A DNA stretch of 18,458 nucleotides from an uncultured Bacteroidales bacterium (GTDB lineage: Bacteria; Bacteroidota; Bacteroidia; Bacteroidales; UBA932), in contig CALADR010000206.1 of assembly GCA_937890845.1 (NCBI GenBank), positions 1-18,458 of the forward strand, read 5' to 3'. The position numbers were made by a program, and so were the translations under genes. The stretch's first letter is position 1. Every line of letters starts with the position of its first letter. Under the pieces are notes generated by a model. That model had not been told where the DNA came from, did no database searches, and was given only the letters and a program-made list of their open reading frames with translations. Of the stretch, positions 7,869 through 16,048 are shown piece after piece.

Positions 7869-9935
7869 TTACTGACGGAAGAAATGCTCCAACCAGAACT
7901 CCCTGTTGGCAGCAACAAAATGCTTCTGCTGCTCACCTCGATATCCGTGCATACCGTCAGGATAAATCATGAAATCGAACTTCTTTCCTGCCTTCTGCAA
8001 TACATCTATCAGCTGGAGTGTATTCTGGAAGTGCACATTGTCATCCCCTGTTCCGTGAGTAAGTTTCAGCATTACCGGCTCTCCGGAATTCTCACCATAG
8101 GCAACAGGATAACCGGAGACATACTCAAGGGCACAGGCTGCCTTGTATCCATCCGGATTGGTCTGCGGAGTCTCCATATATCTCTCTGTGTAATGAGAGT
8201 CATAAAGCGCCCAGTCATATACCCCTCCTCCGGCAACTCCATAATGAAACTTGTCAGAAGCACGGAAAAGAAGCATTGAGGTCATAGTGCCTCCGAAAGA
8301 AAAGCCTTCTACTCCGATTTTATCTGCATCTACATACGGAAGAGACTGAAGATATTCAGCCCAGGCAATAAAGTCACGTACCGGCCATTCAGTAAGGTTC
8401 CTATATACCATATCCGTTCCGGCACGACCGTTATGTCCCGCTGCACGACAATCCGCTGTTATCTGGATAATCCCGTTATCTGACCACCACTGGTTCCTTT
8501 CTGAAGGTGTTGTCCATCTGTCTTTTACCAACGGAGAATCCGGGCCGCCGTATATATCCATATGGACAGGATATTTTCTTGTCTTGTCGAAATTCTTCGG
8601 ATACACTATTGCTGCCGGCAGACTGAACCCGTCTTCTGTTTCAAGCCATATCAGTTCCGGGAGCGCATAGTCCTCAGGGGTATAACCATCATATGCCATA
8701 TCCGCCACGACTCTTCCCCTTCCTTTGCCAGCTGTCTCAAATACCGAAACTTTAGCAGGAGTGGTGTAGTTGGAATACTCTGCTGCAAAATATTTTCCAT
8801 CCGGAGAAAACTTCACCTTTGAAACGCTATAGTCCGGATCTGTCAATGCAATTATTTCACCGGTCTTCAACGAAAGGCGGTACAGTGTTTCACGTACTCT
8901 GGAGTCCCTTCTGGCAGTAAAGAAAAGCTCACCTGACTTCTCGTCAAGACGTATCATGCTGATTCCCCAATTCTGTCCGTCCGTAAGCCTGTGGAAATCC
9001 TTTCCGTCATAAGACAGGAAATAAATCTGTTCCCAGCCTGTCTCAAAACGACGTGCCATATACATCCCCTTTTCCGTAAATTCCACGGAATTTATCCAGT
9101 CAATCCAGGTCTTGTACTGTTCGTTATATACGTGGCGCCTGGTTCCGTCAAAAGCACTGACAGCATAAAGATCCAAAGTATTCTGGAGTCTTGGCATCCT
9201 TGCAATATAAAACTCCTTACTGTCAGAGCCCCAGAAAGGTATTCCGAAATACTGGTCTTCCGTCTCGTCGAAATCAGCCCAGACAATCTCACCGGCCTTT
9301 TCACCCTCCACATCAACAATACCGATTCTTACCTTAGGATTCTTTTCCCCGGCCTTCGGATAACGGGTATTGTTCAATTTTCCGTCCTGGCCGAAAGGAG
9401 AATAAATCGGGAACAACGGCACCTGTGTATTGTCAAAGCGGTAAAATCCTATTTTTCTGCTATCCGGAGACCACCAGAAAGCCTTGTACTTTGACGGCCG
9501 TCCCAGTATTTCCTCATAATAAACCCATGAAGCGTATCCATTAAGTATCAGTTCAGTACCGTCAAATGTGAGTCGTACTTCATTTCCTGTGGCTATATCT
9601 GCCACATACAAGTCATTGTCTCTTGTAAATGCCAGTTTTGTTGAATCAGGAGAATAAGTAAGGTTGACTGCACCTTCCGGTTTAAGTGGAAATTCCTGAT
9701 ATTTTTCAGGGGCTTCAATACCTTCTGTGATTTTTCCGTTCCTTGCATTGACAGAAAATGCAAGCGAATCTGTGTAAGTACCATCGTACGTAAACACTGC
9801 TTCCTTGGCGGAAATCCATTTCCAGGCTGCCGGTATCCTGGTGAAGTATTTTTCCTCATTAGCTGCATCGGTTCCACTTGCAACCGATGCCGTACAGACG
9901 GCCATTGCCAGACAAGCGATTATCGTCTTTTTCAT
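7869..9935 (-). CDS. Dipeptidyl peptidase IV-type S9 serine peptidase
   Basis: A 688-residue exported peptidase. Residues 1-~21 are a Sec signal peptide (MKKTIIACLAMAVCTASVAS), so it acts in the periplasm or at the surface. Residues ~40-450 form the eight-bladed propeller (DPPIV_N), and the C-terminal ~230 the alpha/beta hydrolase domain. The catalytic triad is S546 in GFSFGG, D631 in HGTGDDNVHF and H663 in DGMHGY; the D-to-H spacing equals that of human DPP4. The double Glu that anchors the substrate amino terminus is present as E141-E142 in WVYYEEIL, followed by the typical WWSPDSRKIGFYRFD. The protein should therefore remove N-terminal X-Pro or X-Ala dipeptides. It is the last gene of the minus-strand cluster, 41 bases after the helicase stop. 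No -7 box was seen in that gap, so read-through is likely. Confidence 0.93.
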   Translation of the reverse strand: MKKTIIACLAMAVCTASVASGTDAANEEKYFTRIPAAWKWISAKEAVFTYDGTYTDSLAFSVNARNGKITEGIEAPEKYQEFPLKPEGAVNLTYSPDSTKLAFTRDNDLYVADIATGNEVRLTFDGTELILNGYASWVYYEEILGRPSKYKAFWWSPDSRKIGFYRFDNTQVPLFPIYSPFGQDGKLNNTRYPKAGEKNPKVRIGIVDVEGEKAGEIVWADFDETEDQYFGIPFWGSDSKEFYIARMPRLQNTLDLYAVSAFDGTRRHVYNEQYKTWIDWINSVEFTEKGMYMARRFETGWEQIYFLSYDGKDFHRLTDGQNWGISMIRLDEKSGELFFTARRDSRVRETLYRLSLKTGEIIALTDPDYSVSKVKFSPDGKYFAAEYSNYTTPAKVSVFETAGKGRGRVVADMAYDGYTPEDYALPELIWLETEDGFSLPAAIVYPKNFDKTRKYPVHMDIYGGPDSPLVKDRWTTPSERNQWWSDNGIIQITADCRAAGHNGRAGTDMVYRNLTEWPVRDFIAWAEYLQSLPYVDADKIGVEGFSFGGTMTSMLLFRASDKFHYGVAGGGVYDWALYDSHYTERYMETPQTNPDGYKAACALEYVSGYPVAYGENSGEPVMLKLTHGTGDDNVHFQNTLQLIDVLQKAGKKFDFMIYPDGMHGYRGEQQKHFVAANREFWLEHFFRQ

Positions 9936-9976
9936 AGCTATACCAATTATGACACACCCTGTTTCGGGTAGTCCGG

Positions 9977-11431
9977 TTAAATAAAAAATTCTTCTTTAAA
10001 GTTAACAAGGTAAACCTTGTCAACAGCTCGAGTTATTGCTGTATAAAGCCACTTCAGGTCATCTTCCGTTAGTTCCGGCTGCCAGAAAGGATTGTCTATG
10101 AAAACGCATTTCCACTGTCCTCCCTGTGACTTGTGACATGTAATTGCATTTGCATACTTCAGCTGCAGGGCATTATAATACTTGTCCTCCCGCACTGCCG
10201 CATATCTTTTCCTTTTTACAGTTATGTGCGAATAATCTGCATCAACTCCCTGATAAAGCTGGTTCTGCTGTTCATAAGTCAGAGCAGGGCTTTCAGCATC
10301 AAGAGTATCCAATATTACCTCTGCAGTCAACTCCTGATCGCCATAGTCAGGAAGTGAAAGCCTGGCCTTGGCAAAATGAAGTCCGTAACGGTCTTCATAC
10401 CCTGATATTTTCAAAAGTTTTACTATATCGCCGTTTGCAATATAGTCCATTCCTTCGACATCTTCAAGAAACTGATAACAGTTTTTCACAACCATGAGTT
10501 TATCGTCACGTACCAGCCTTTCTTCTTTAAACTGGACAGTGGAACGGATACCCGCATTATACCTGATTGCCCTTTTGTTTGAACGGCAAAGTATTATCAC
10601 TTCATCCTCACCATATTCGGAGTATGCATCAGATATTTTCTCAATCAAGTCTCCACCTGAAATACGCTCTACATCGCAGAATCCGGAAACGTCCAGATGA
10701 AGGTCCTCCCATCCGAAAGAATAAACCGCACCCATAGAATCTTCTGCCTCTGATATAAGATTACGGATAACTGTAGCGTTATACAATATCCCTGACTCAT
10801 CCTGCTGACGCACGACTGTTGTCATATTCACAAACTCCACTCCTCCCATCATCAGCATATAATCCCGTGACAAGGCCGGACTTGCATCGAGTCCGACAGG
10901 CGGTAACTGAGCAGAGTCACCGACAAGTATAACCTTACAATCCAGACCATTGCGCACAAATCCTATCAGGTCATCGAGGAGATTTCCAGATCCGAAAGCC
11001 TGTGAGGACTGACCTTGGCCTGCCTCAATGCTTATAAGAGATACTTCATCCACTATGAAAAGTGTTTCCTTTGCCCTGTTAGGCGCCAGCGAAAACTGTC
11101 CGTAACCGTCTCCGCCCACTGACTTCTGTCTGTAAATATGCTTGTGTATTGTATAGGCAGGCTGTCCGGCATAGCTTGAAAGGACTTTTGCAGCACGGCC
11201 TGTAGGAGCAAGTAAGACACATTGATATTTCAAGTCGCGCATAGTCTTTATGACTGAAGCGATTGCGGTCGTCTTTCCTGTTCCGGCATAGCCGTTTACC
11301 ACAAGAATGTCACTGTCGTCACCATAAATGAATGCAGCAACCGTCTCCAGCATATTACGCTGGCAGTCAGTCGGTTCAAAACCAAGACCCCTTATAAATC
11401 TGTCCGATAGAAACCTGCTTCCCCCCATCAT
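9977..11431 (-). CDS. RecD-like superfamily 1 DNA helicase
   Basis: A 484-residue cytoplasmic ATP-dependent helicase of the RecD/Dda type. It has Walker A GYAGTGKTT (47-55), motif Ia LLAPTGRAAKVL (73-84), Walker B LFIVDEVS (124-131), motif III VGDSAQLPPVG (170-180), the UvrD_C_2 motif CHKSQGGQW (432-440) and motif VI LYTAITRA (461-468 region). It lacks the long N-terminal regions of RecD and RecD2, so it is a short stand-alone form common in Bacteroidota and often annotated as exonuclease V alpha-like. It probably unwinds DNA in repair or replication; no RecB or RecC homologue is nearby. The start codon overlaps the trkH stop (ATGA); a second in-frame ATG follows immediately. Confidence 0.88.
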   Translation of the reverse strand: MMGGSRFLSDRFIRGLGFEPTDCQRNMLETVAAFIYGDDSDILVVNGYAGTGKTTAIASVIKTMRDLKYQCVLLAPTGRAAKVLSSYAGQPAYTIHKHIYRQKSVGGDGYGQFSLAPNRAKETLFIVDEVSLISIEAGQGQSSQAFGSGNLLDDLIGFVRNGLDCKVILVGDSAQLPPVGLDASPALSRDYMLMMGGVEFVNMTTVVRQQDESGILYNATVIRNLISEAEDSMGAVYSFGWEDLHLDVSGFCDVERISGGDLIEKISDAYSEYGEDEVIILCRSNKRAIRYNAGIRSTVQFKEERLVRDDKLMVVKNCYQFLEDVEGMDYIANGDIVKLLKISGYEDRYGLHFAKARLSLPDYGDQELTAEVILDTLDAESPALTYEQQNQLYQGVDADYSHITVKRKRYAAVREDKYYNALQLKYANAITCHKSQGGQWKCVFIDNPFWQPELTEDDLKWLYTAITRAVDKVYLVNFKEEFFI

Positions 11432-12882
11432 TTATCCTTTCTGAAAATGAGTGACAATACTACAAAAACAGGAAAAACCTCCACACGGCCCAGGAACATA
11501 CCCAATGAATATATCAGTTTTGCTACTGCCGGCTGGGCATTGAAATTACCCAACGGACCAAGGTCGCCCAGTCCAGGACCGACATTACCTACTGTAGCAA
11601 TAATGCCTGAGAAAGCATCGGCAGTGCTGACTCCTGCCAGTATAAGAAGAAGCATTGACACTACACATATAATAAAATAAAGGACTATATACAGCATAAC
11701 TGGCATGACTGCAGTGTCGCTTACAAGATGCTTGTCTATCTTTATCTGCACAACTGCAGAAGAAGGATGGAGTCTTTTCTTAATATGACATCCTATTGCC
11801 TTGAAGGCTATATACATTCTGTCTGCCTTGATTCCTCCTGTAGTAGAACCTGAACAGCCGCACTGGAAACCTGCAGCAAGAAGAATCAGCAATACAAGAA
11901 TAGGCCAGTGTCTGCTTTCAACAGATCCGAATCCAGTAGTGGAAGCGTAGCTGCATACCTGGAAGGATGCATCAAGAAGGGCTCTTCCCCATGAATCATA
12001 ATTTCCCTGAAATTTCAGCAACAGCGTACAAACCACACTCATAAATATGAGACATCCTATAAAATATTTGACAACAGGATGCTTCATCGGCTTGAAAGAT
12101 CTGGTGGCGAACATGGTAAACAACAATCCGAAATGGATGCTTGACAAAACCATAAATACCATTATTATCAAATCTATCCAAACTGAATCAAAATAGGCTA
12201 TGGAATTGTTTTTCGTACTGAACCCTCCAGTGGAAACTGTACTGAAGGCATGGTTAACCGCATCAAACGGAGTCATGCCTGCGATCATAAGCAGGACAGA
12301 TTCGACCACTACAAGTCCCACATACACAGATACTATCACATACACTGTCCTTACAGACCTGAAACGGTATCCCTCCTTTGTAAGTGATGATAGTTCAATA
12401 TTTGTCAGTCTGAGACGGAAAGGGCTTGCATTTGGCATAATCAGAAGAAGAAACACCACTACACCGAGACCGCCTATAAAGTGTGTTGAAGACCTCCAGA
12501 AAATAAGGCTGCGAGGCAATGATTCCACTTCTGTAAGAATTGTAGCTCCTGTAGTAGTATATCCGGAAACACTTTCAAACCATGCGTTTATCAAGGAAAA
12601 CTCTCCACCCCAAAGCACATAGGGCAACATTCCGAATATAAAAGACAGGACCCACGACAAGACTATTATAAGGAATCCGTCCTTCAATGAAATGGACTCT
12701 GACTTCTTCACAAAGACAAAAGGGAATGCTCCTACTATAAATGTAATTATAAAACTTATGGACAGAGGGGCAAATGCAGAATCCATCCCGTCAGCCACAG
12801 AAACAAGCATAGACAAGAACATAAACAGGGCACTTACAAGAAGCGCTCTGCCGACATTCGTAGATATGACCTTTACATTCAT
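11428..12882 (-). CDS. trkH: TrkH-family potassium uptake channel subunit
   Basis: A 484-residue integral membrane protein with about ten TM helices. The four TrkH pore-loop filters are recognisable: SGYTTTGATI (106-115), STVSTGGFST (214-223), SYASTTGFGS (311-320) and ATVGNVGPGLGD (429-440). The family block CSGSTTGGIKADRM (343-356) is also present. It imports K+ across the inner membrane, and normally assembles with the NAD/ATP-binding gating subunit TrkA. No trkA is in this window. The start overlaps the stop of the upstream HAMP-type protein (ATGA), and the stop overlaps the helicase start (ATGA), indicating translational coupling on both sides. Confidence 0.95.
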   Translation of the reverse strand: MNVKVISTNVGRALLVSALFMFLSMLVSVADGMDSAFAPLSISFIITFIVGAFPFVFVKKSESISLKDGFLIIVLSWVLSFIFGMLPYVLWGGEFSLINAWFESVSGYTTTGATILTEVESLPRSLIFWRSSTHFIGGLGVVVFLLLIMPNASPFRLRLTNIELSSLTKEGYRFRSVRTVYVIVSVYVGLVVVESVLLMIAGMTPFDAVNHAFSTVSTGGFSTKNNSIAYFDSVWIDLIIMVFMVLSSIHFGLLFTMFATRSFKPMKHPVVKYFIGCLIFMSVVCTLLLKFQGNYDSWGRALLDASFQVCSYASTTGFGSVESRHWPILVLLILLAAGFQCGCSGSTTGGIKADRMYIAFKAIGCHIKKRLHPSSAVVQIKIDKHLVSDTAVMPVMLYIVLYFIICVVSMLLLILAGVSTADAFSGIIATVGNVGPGLGDLGPLGNFNAQPAVAKLIYSLGMFLGRVEVFPVFVVLSLIFRKDK

Positions 12883-13748
12883 TGCATGACTCCTTCTCCT
12901 GAAGCCTCAATAAACTTTTCTCTCTCTTCTCTCAGCTTGGCAAGGCGTTTCTTAACTTCAATATTCTCCTCGATTATTTCAGATACGCCTTCATTTATCG
13001 CCACAAGTTCGTCATCTCCGTCAAAAGTACAATTATACCTCTTTCCGAACTTCATATAGTTCTCAATACCCGCAAGCATCCTATAGACAGGGTTAACATA
13101 ATATGAAATAAGAAAGAACAGCAGAAGAATCACCAGAAGAAGACCTGCTCCCACAGAAACGACTCCAGGCATTATACTTCTGTAAAAACCGTCCTGAAAA
13201 GATTCTGAATTTTCACGTAAATCCCTATATATTAAATCACTCAGAGTTTCTACAGAATTCTTGAACTTTTTATAGACGGGCTGGAGCTGCTCGAAATACC
13301 ACTGTCTGGTATCTATTATCTCTGAAAGCATAACCACCTCCAGGTCAGAGGATCTCAACATAAATTCAGAGTATGTATCTATTACGGAATCTGCAGCCTG
13401 CAGATATTCTTTGGAGCTGAACGAATTTTTCAGTTTCTTGAATGTTTCCATAAAAGAAACCTCATCGAAATAAGGAAGATTATCAACTTTCCCCTCTCCT
13501 ATCGAAGCCAATATCCTCAGGTTATAGTCATCGCAGGCCTCGGCAATTTTCTGTGTCGTATTTATACAATAAATATCCGTAGCTATCAGACCTGACACAT
13601 AACTGCTCATTCTTCCATATTCCACTACAGAAATTACACTGGACAGCAATAATATTGCCGCTATCGCTCCAAGTCCCAACGACAATTTTATCTTCATTGT
13701 CATCTTGAAACTGAAACTGCCGGATTTTCTGAATAATTTCCTGAACAT
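12879..13748 (-). CDS. Two-TM periplasmic sensor with HAMP-like linker, no output domain
   Basis: A 289-residue protein of no recognised named family. Visible order: short basic cytoplasmic N-terminus (1-19), TM1 (~20-42), a helical periplasmic domain (~43-192) of the size of a four-helix-bundle ligand sensor, TM2 (~193-217), a HAMP-like segment (~218-262) that starts with N219-P220 and contains the DELVAINEG motif (246-254), then a charged coiled coil (KKRLAKLREEREKF). It stops nine residues later. Such an architecture usually feeds a histidine kinase, guanylate cyclase or chemoreceptor domain, and none follows. The start forms TAATG with the GH95 stop, and the stop forms ATGA with the trkH start. 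A role as a signalling or regulatory partner of TrkH is inferred from coupling only. Alternatively it is a degenerate sensor. Confidence 0.75.
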   Translation of the reverse strand: MFRKLFRKSGSFSFKMTMKIKLSLGLGAIAAILLLSSVISVVEYGRMSSYVSGLIATDIYCINTTQKIAEACDDYNLRILASIGEGKVDNLPYFDEVSFMETFKKLKNSFSSKEYLQAADSVIDTYSEFMLRSSDLEVVMLSEIIDTRQWYFEQLQPVYKKFKNSVETLSDLIYRDLRENSESFQDGFYRSIMPGVVSVGAGLLLVILLLFFLISYYVNPVYRMLAGIENYMKFGKRYNCTFDGDDELVAINEGVSEIIEENIEVKKRLAKLREEREKFIEASGEGVMQ

Positions 13749-16003
13749 TATCTATTCATTTTAATCCGGTAATATGAACCGGCTTCTGTATCGAAACTTA
13801 CAATGCCATTGTCATTATTAAACCTGATTTTCTTTCCCTTAGACGAAAGCACGGACTGGACTTCTGCATTTCCAAGCGAAATGCTGCAGCGGTTTCCGGA
13901 AAGAGAAAGCACCTCTGCGTTGACAGGAACGCCGTTCTTCCATTCGAGAGAAACCCTGAATCCGTTTTCCGCAGCAAGTCCTGAAAAACTTCCGTCCTGC
14001 CATGCCTTCGGGAGCGCAGGCAAAAGGACTATGCCGGAACATGTATTCTGAAGCAACATCTCTGCAATACCGGCACAAATTCCGAAGTTCCCGTCTATCT
14101 GAAAAGGCGGGTGGGCATCAAGAAGATTGCTGTAAAGACCGCCATCACTGTCGCTCATACTCAAAGAAGTCATATCAGTCCAGTTTTGAGCTGATTTGAG
14201 AAGGCTGTACGCTCTCTCTCCGTCACGTAGTCTTGCCCAACATGAAATTTTCCATGCACGGCTCCACCCGGTTCCTCCATCACCTCTCAGATCAAGAGCC
14301 TTTCGCGCGGCCTCCACATAAATGCCGTCTCCGTTTCTCTCAAGACCGCGTCCCGGATACAATGCGATAAGATGAGAAAGATGCCGGTGCTTGCCGTCTC
14401 CCTGATCATCCGAATATTTCCACTCTCTCAGACTGCCGTCTTTTCCCATACGAAGTCCCCTGTCCGTTCTTGCATATATGGTCTTAAGCGAATCAGTGAA
14501 ATTTCCATTTATACCTAATACTTCTGCAGCTTTAAGAGTGCAGTCAAACAGTTCGCATACAAGCTGTTGTGCATAAGCAGGACCATTCTCCCACGGGCCG
14601 TGTTCAGGAGACCAGTCATCAGGTGATACCAATGTACCGTCCTTGTCCTCCACCAGTCTGTCAAACCAGTATTCACAGGCAGATTTCATTACAGGCCATG
14701 CAGAGTCTCTCAAATATACCCGGTCTCCAGTATATATGTAATGACTCCAGAAATGCATACTGTACCAAGCATTTGCCGGTCTGTTTATATTCCAGTCGGA
14801 ATATCCGAAAATATTGTTCTGGGTATTGATAGTCCAGCCTCTGCAACCTTCCGCCGCTGCAATTTTGCGCCAGGCACCATCTTCCTTCAAGGCTTCTGCC
14901 CTGACATACTCCAAGAACGGATAATGACAATCTTCAAGATTTGCAGGCCCTGCAGGCCAATAGTTCATCTGAATGTTTATATTGCTGTGAATGTCACTTT
15001 CCCATGGCGGAGTATTGCTGTCATTCCACAATCCCTGCAAGTTTGAAGGGAGAGGCATTCCTCTGGATGAGCTTATCATAAGATACCTTCCATACTGGAA
15101 CACCAGCATATCGAGATAAGGATTATCATTATGACTTTTCAACAGTTCGTCAGTCATGACATCAGGAACCCCGTCAAGATTTCCAAGATTCATGGATACT
15201 TTCCCATAAAGGGATGAATAATCTTTTATATGACGCTCTTTCAGAACACTATACGGCTTGGAGGCAGCATTATGCATCCTTGCACAAAGCTCCTTTTCCA
15301 GATCTTCTCTTGTACCGGAAACATAGGAGGAATCATACAAATCAAAGTCCGTAAGTCCTGAAAGAAGCAAAGTTACAGCAGATGCTCCTGACACACTTAG
15401 TGAGGAGTCTGTAGCATGTAATTCTCCTCCTTCATGACATACTTTCAGCAATGCCCCGTATGAAACAAGATTAAGCTTTCCGCCAAAACCAATAGTTCCG
15501 TTTTCAGCAGAAACGACGGACTTTTCCCCTCGCCCTCCTTTAAGTTTCAATGTCATGGATACAGGTCCTCCTGTTTTTTCAAAACGGAAAACCGCCACAT
15601 CGTCAGGATTGCTGACAAAGTACTCTCGCTTAAAGGACAAGCCAGGCATACTATAGGAAACAGACCCCAGAGCATTATCCAGGGAGAGTTTCCTCAAATA
15701 GCCTGATACCTCGTCTTTTTCAGGAAAAGAAATTAGCAAGTCCCCGAAGTTCTGGTATGCTCCCCTTATTTCAGGAGATCCGGTCCATAGCGTCTTTTCA
15801 TTGAACTGTATTCTTTCTTCACCTATACCTCCCGAAAACATGATTCCAAACTCCCCGTTTCCCATAGGCAGGAATGATGTCATCCATGTTTCAGCAGGTC
15901 TGTCATATCTCAACTCTGCAGGCAGCGATTCTGCTTGCAATGTTGCAGAATACAGAAAGCAAAATAAAAAAAGAATACCGGAAATGACTTTAACGTGTTT
16001 CAT
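13748..16003 (-). CDS. GH95 glycosidase (alpha-L-fucosidase/alpha-L-galactosidase family)
   Basis: A 751-residue exported enzyme. A signal peptide covers ~1-24 (cut after LQA), followed by the N-terminal beta domain (~27-260) and the (alpha/alpha)6 catalytic barrel (~280-660), then a beta-rich C-terminal part. Family motifs are PMGNGEFG (46-53), FNEKTLWTG (67-75), HSNINIQMNYWPA (339-351), SPEHGPWENG (465-474), HRHLSHLIALYPG (539-551) and HPPFQIDGNFG (631-641). By comparison with Bifidobacterium AfcA the likely catalytic groups are E467 as acid and D637 with N341 and N343 positioning the inverting water. It would release terminal alpha-1,2-fucose (or L-galactose) from host or plant glycans; the choice between the two cannot be read safely. 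No SusC/SusD pair or other glycosidase is adjacent. It lies 40 bases after glnS. Confidence 0.93.
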   Translation of the reverse strand: MKHVKVISGILFLFCFLYSATLQAESLPAELRYDRPAETWMTSFLPMGNGEFGIMFSGGIGEERIQFNEKTLWTGSPEIRGAYQNFGDLLISFPEKDEVSGYLRKLSLDNALGSVSYSMPGLSFKREYFVSNPDDVAVFRFEKTGGPVSMTLKLKGGRGEKSVVSAENGTIGFGGKLNLVSYGALLKVCHEGGELHATDSSLSVSGASAVTLLLSGLTDFDLYDSSYVSGTREDLEKELCARMHNAASKPYSVLKERHIKDYSSLYGKVSMNLGNLDGVPDVMTDELLKSHNDNPYLDMLVFQYGRYLMISSSRGMPLPSNLQGLWNDSNTPPWESDIHSNINIQMNYWPAGPANLEDCHYPFLEYVRAEALKEDGAWRKIAAAEGCRGWTINTQNNIFGYSDWNINRPANAWYSMHFWSHYIYTGDRVYLRDSAWPVMKSACEYWFDRLVEDKDGTLVSPDDWSPEHGPWENGPAYAQQLVCELFDCTLKAAEVLGINGNFTDSLKTIYARTDRGLRMGKDGSLREWKYSDDQGDGKHRHLSHLIALYPGRGLERNGDGIYVEAARKALDLRGDGGTGWSRAWKISCWARLRDGERAYSLLKSAQNWTDMTSLSMSDSDGGLYSNLLDAHPPFQIDGNFGICAGIAEMLLQNTCSGIVLLPALPKAWQDGSFSGLAAENGFRVSLEWKNGVPVNAEVLSLSGNRCSISLGNAEVQSVLSSKGKKIRFNNDNGIVSFDTEAGSYYRIKMNR

Positions 16004-16024
16004 ATCTGCAATTACAATTTAAAT

Positions 16025-16048
16025 TCCGACATCAAATGTAATGTCAGA
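16025..16048 (-). terminator. Hairpin overlapping the glnS stop codon
   Basis: TCTGACAT and ATGTCGGA (minus strand) form an 8-bp stem, with one G-U pair and an 8-base loop, spanning the glnS TGA at 16044-16046. The following bases are A/T-rich but not a clean U-run. It may be a weak terminator or an mRNA processing/stability structure. Confidence 0.3.
16033..16040 (-). promoter_or_regulatory. Candidate -7 box for the GH95 operon
   Basis: On the minus strand TACATTTG matches TAnnTTTG, about 30 bases upstream of the GH95 ATG. It sits exactly in the loop of the hairpin at 16025-16048. No -33 TTG is visible at the expected spacing, which would lie inside glnS. Confidence 0.3.

Noticed and set aside
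8991..9494. Open frame of 167 codons on the plus strand within the DPP IV gene
   Set aside because: Shadow of the propeller-coding region; no start context or recognisable motifs.
9955..9970. Possible terminator hairpin between helicase and DPP IV genes
   Set aside because: Only four to five pairs (ACCC/GGGT) with no following U-tract.
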